Assembly (NCBI GenBank): GCA_030597505.1
Contig: JAUVRS010000197.1
Span: 1-5,425 of the forward strand
Reading direction: 5' to 3'
Length of the DNA: 5,425 bases
From: Desulfobacteraceae bacterium
Lineage (GTDB): Bacteria; Desulfobacterota; DSM-4660; Desulfatiglandales; Desulfatiglandaceae
A program made the position numbers and the translations under genes. Shown here piece after piece: positions 4,772 to 5,425 of this stretch. How positions within the stretch are numbered: the stretch's first letter is position 1; every line of letters begins with the position of its first letter. The notes beneath the pieces were generated by a model, which saw nothing but the letters and a program-made list of their open reading frames with translations, ran no database searches and was not told the origin of the DNA.

Positions 4772-5425
4772 TTAGGTATTCGCCAGTGTCCCCCCATCCA
4801 CATAGATGGATTCTCCGGTGATATAATTGGCGTCATCGGAACAGAGAAAAAGCACGGCGCCCACGACCTCTTCAGGTTCACCCAGTCTGGCCTTGGGAAT
4901 CCTGGCAGTAATCATCTGTTCAATTTCCGGATTTTCCCAGATGGGCTGGCTAAAGGCCGTTTTGGTCAACCCAGGGCCCACGGCATTGACGTTTATATTG
5001 AGTGAGGCCCACTCAACCGCCATACACTTGGTCAACATGGTAAGGGCTGCTTTGCTCGCATGGTAAACCCCCATTCCCGCGCCCCCTCGAACCGACCCCA
5101 CGGTGGTGATATTGACGATCCTTCCCCCGCCCTGCTCACCCATAATCTTGGCCACGGCCCGGCTCAGGAGAAAAGCCGCCTTGCAATTGGTATTAAAGAT
5201 CTTGTCCCAGCCATCCTCTCTTAAATCCATAAGGGGTCTGAGAAAGCTCCTGGCCGCGTTGTTAATCAGAATGTCCACACGGCCATAGGTCTTGATGGTG
5301 GTCTCAACCGACGGCGCTATCTGTTCGCTCACCATCAGATCGATCACCACCGGGGTGGCCGCCCCGCCGGCCGCTCTGATCTCAACTGCCACCTTTTCAA
5401 GTTCTTCCTGTGTCCTCGAGGCAAG
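4772..5425 (-). CDS. SDR-family NAD(P)-dependent oxidoreductase, N-terminus outside the window
   Basis: The C-terminal 217 residues of a classical short-chain dehydrogenase/reductase (usual length ~250). The frame stays open through 5425: an SRTQEELEKV stretch typical of the region after strand 2 precedes the internal GTG at 5392, so that GTG is not the start. The TGxxxGIG cofactor loop lies beyond the edge. Fragment numbering: NNAA at 55-58 (usually NNAG), active-site Asn80, Tyr121 and Lys125 (YHASK), NAVGPGLTKT after it, and ITGESIYVDGGT near the C-terminus. The catalytic Ser, 13 residues before Tyr, is Thr108 here. The closest general types are FabG/gluconate 5-dehydrogenase-like SDRs. A role on a hydroxyacyl-CoA, as for BadH in cyclohexanecarboxylate breakdown, is possible from context but unproven. 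A terminator-like hairpin separates it from the downstream operon. Partial only because the window ends; no frameshift seen. Confidence 0.9.
   Translation of the reverse strand, partial: LASRTQEELEKVAVEIRAAGGAATPVVIDLMVSEQIAPSVETTIKTYGRVDILINNAARSFLRPLMDLREDGWDKIFNTNCKAAFLLSRAVAKIMGEQGGGRIVNITTVGSVRGGAGMGVYHASKAALTMLTKCMAVEWASLNINVNAVGPGLTKTAFSQPIWENPEIEQMITARIPKARLGEPEEVVGAVLFLCSDDANYITGESIYVDGGTLANT

Noticed and set aside
4642..4881. A 79-codon minus-strand frame covering the end of the SDR gene and the terminator
   Set aside because: It reads the SDR gene out of frame and then the hairpin and repeat region; its middle (FWILDCRF) looks like translated intergenic repeat.
1..5425. CRISPR arrays, tRNA or rRNA genes, insertion sequences
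   Set aside because: No regularly spaced repeats, no tRNA-like cloverleaf and no transposase-like protein or terminal inverted repeats were seen.

Overview
The window reads as a piece of an anaerobic bacterial chromosome of mid-range GC content. Six protein genes all lie on the minus strand, so transcription runs from high to low coordinates. The gene content (oxygen-sensitive radical-type acyl-CoA dehydratase/benzoyl-CoA reductase family proteins, a 3-hydroxyacyl-CoA dehydrogenase and an SDR) and the strong AGGAGGG-type ribosome sites suit a strict anaerobe that degrades organic acids or aromatics. A sulfate-reducing or syntrophic member of Desulfobacterota is my best guess. That assignment is inference from gene content, not from a marker gene.

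Layout in the direction of transcription: (1) 5425-4772 is an SDR-family oxidoreductase whose N-terminus lies beyond the window edge. It is followed by a perfect 13-bp hairpin (4740-4768) that probably ends its transcript. (2) 4771-4505 is a 267-nt gap, AT-rich in the middle, holding the hairpin, a short tandem repeat, possible weak promoter elements and possible leader hairpins. (3) 4504-1 is a compact five-gene operon: a 370-aa BcrC/HgdB-type subunit, a 400-aa BcrB-type subunit, a 260-aa BadF/HgdC-type ATPase activase, a 299-aa 3-hydroxyacyl-CoA dehydrogenase and a 141-aa TIGR04076-like protein. Gaps are 4, -1, 31 and 45 nt, which argues for co-transcription.

Working model: the activase hydrolyses ATP to push a low-potential electron into the two-subunit iron-sulfur enzyme, which dehydrates a 2-hydroxyacyl-CoA or reduces an unsaturated/aromatic acyl-CoA. 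The dehydrogenase then oxidises a hydroxyacyl-CoA intermediate with NAD. The order C-B-activase resembles bcrC-bcrB-bcrA-bcrD of benzoyl-CoA reductases, but only one activase is present, as in 2-hydroxyacyl-CoA dehydratases. The substrate cannot be read from sequence. The most interesting points are this unassigned system, its divergent dehydrogenase (changed active-site positions) and its linkage to an uncharacterised cysteine-containing small protein.
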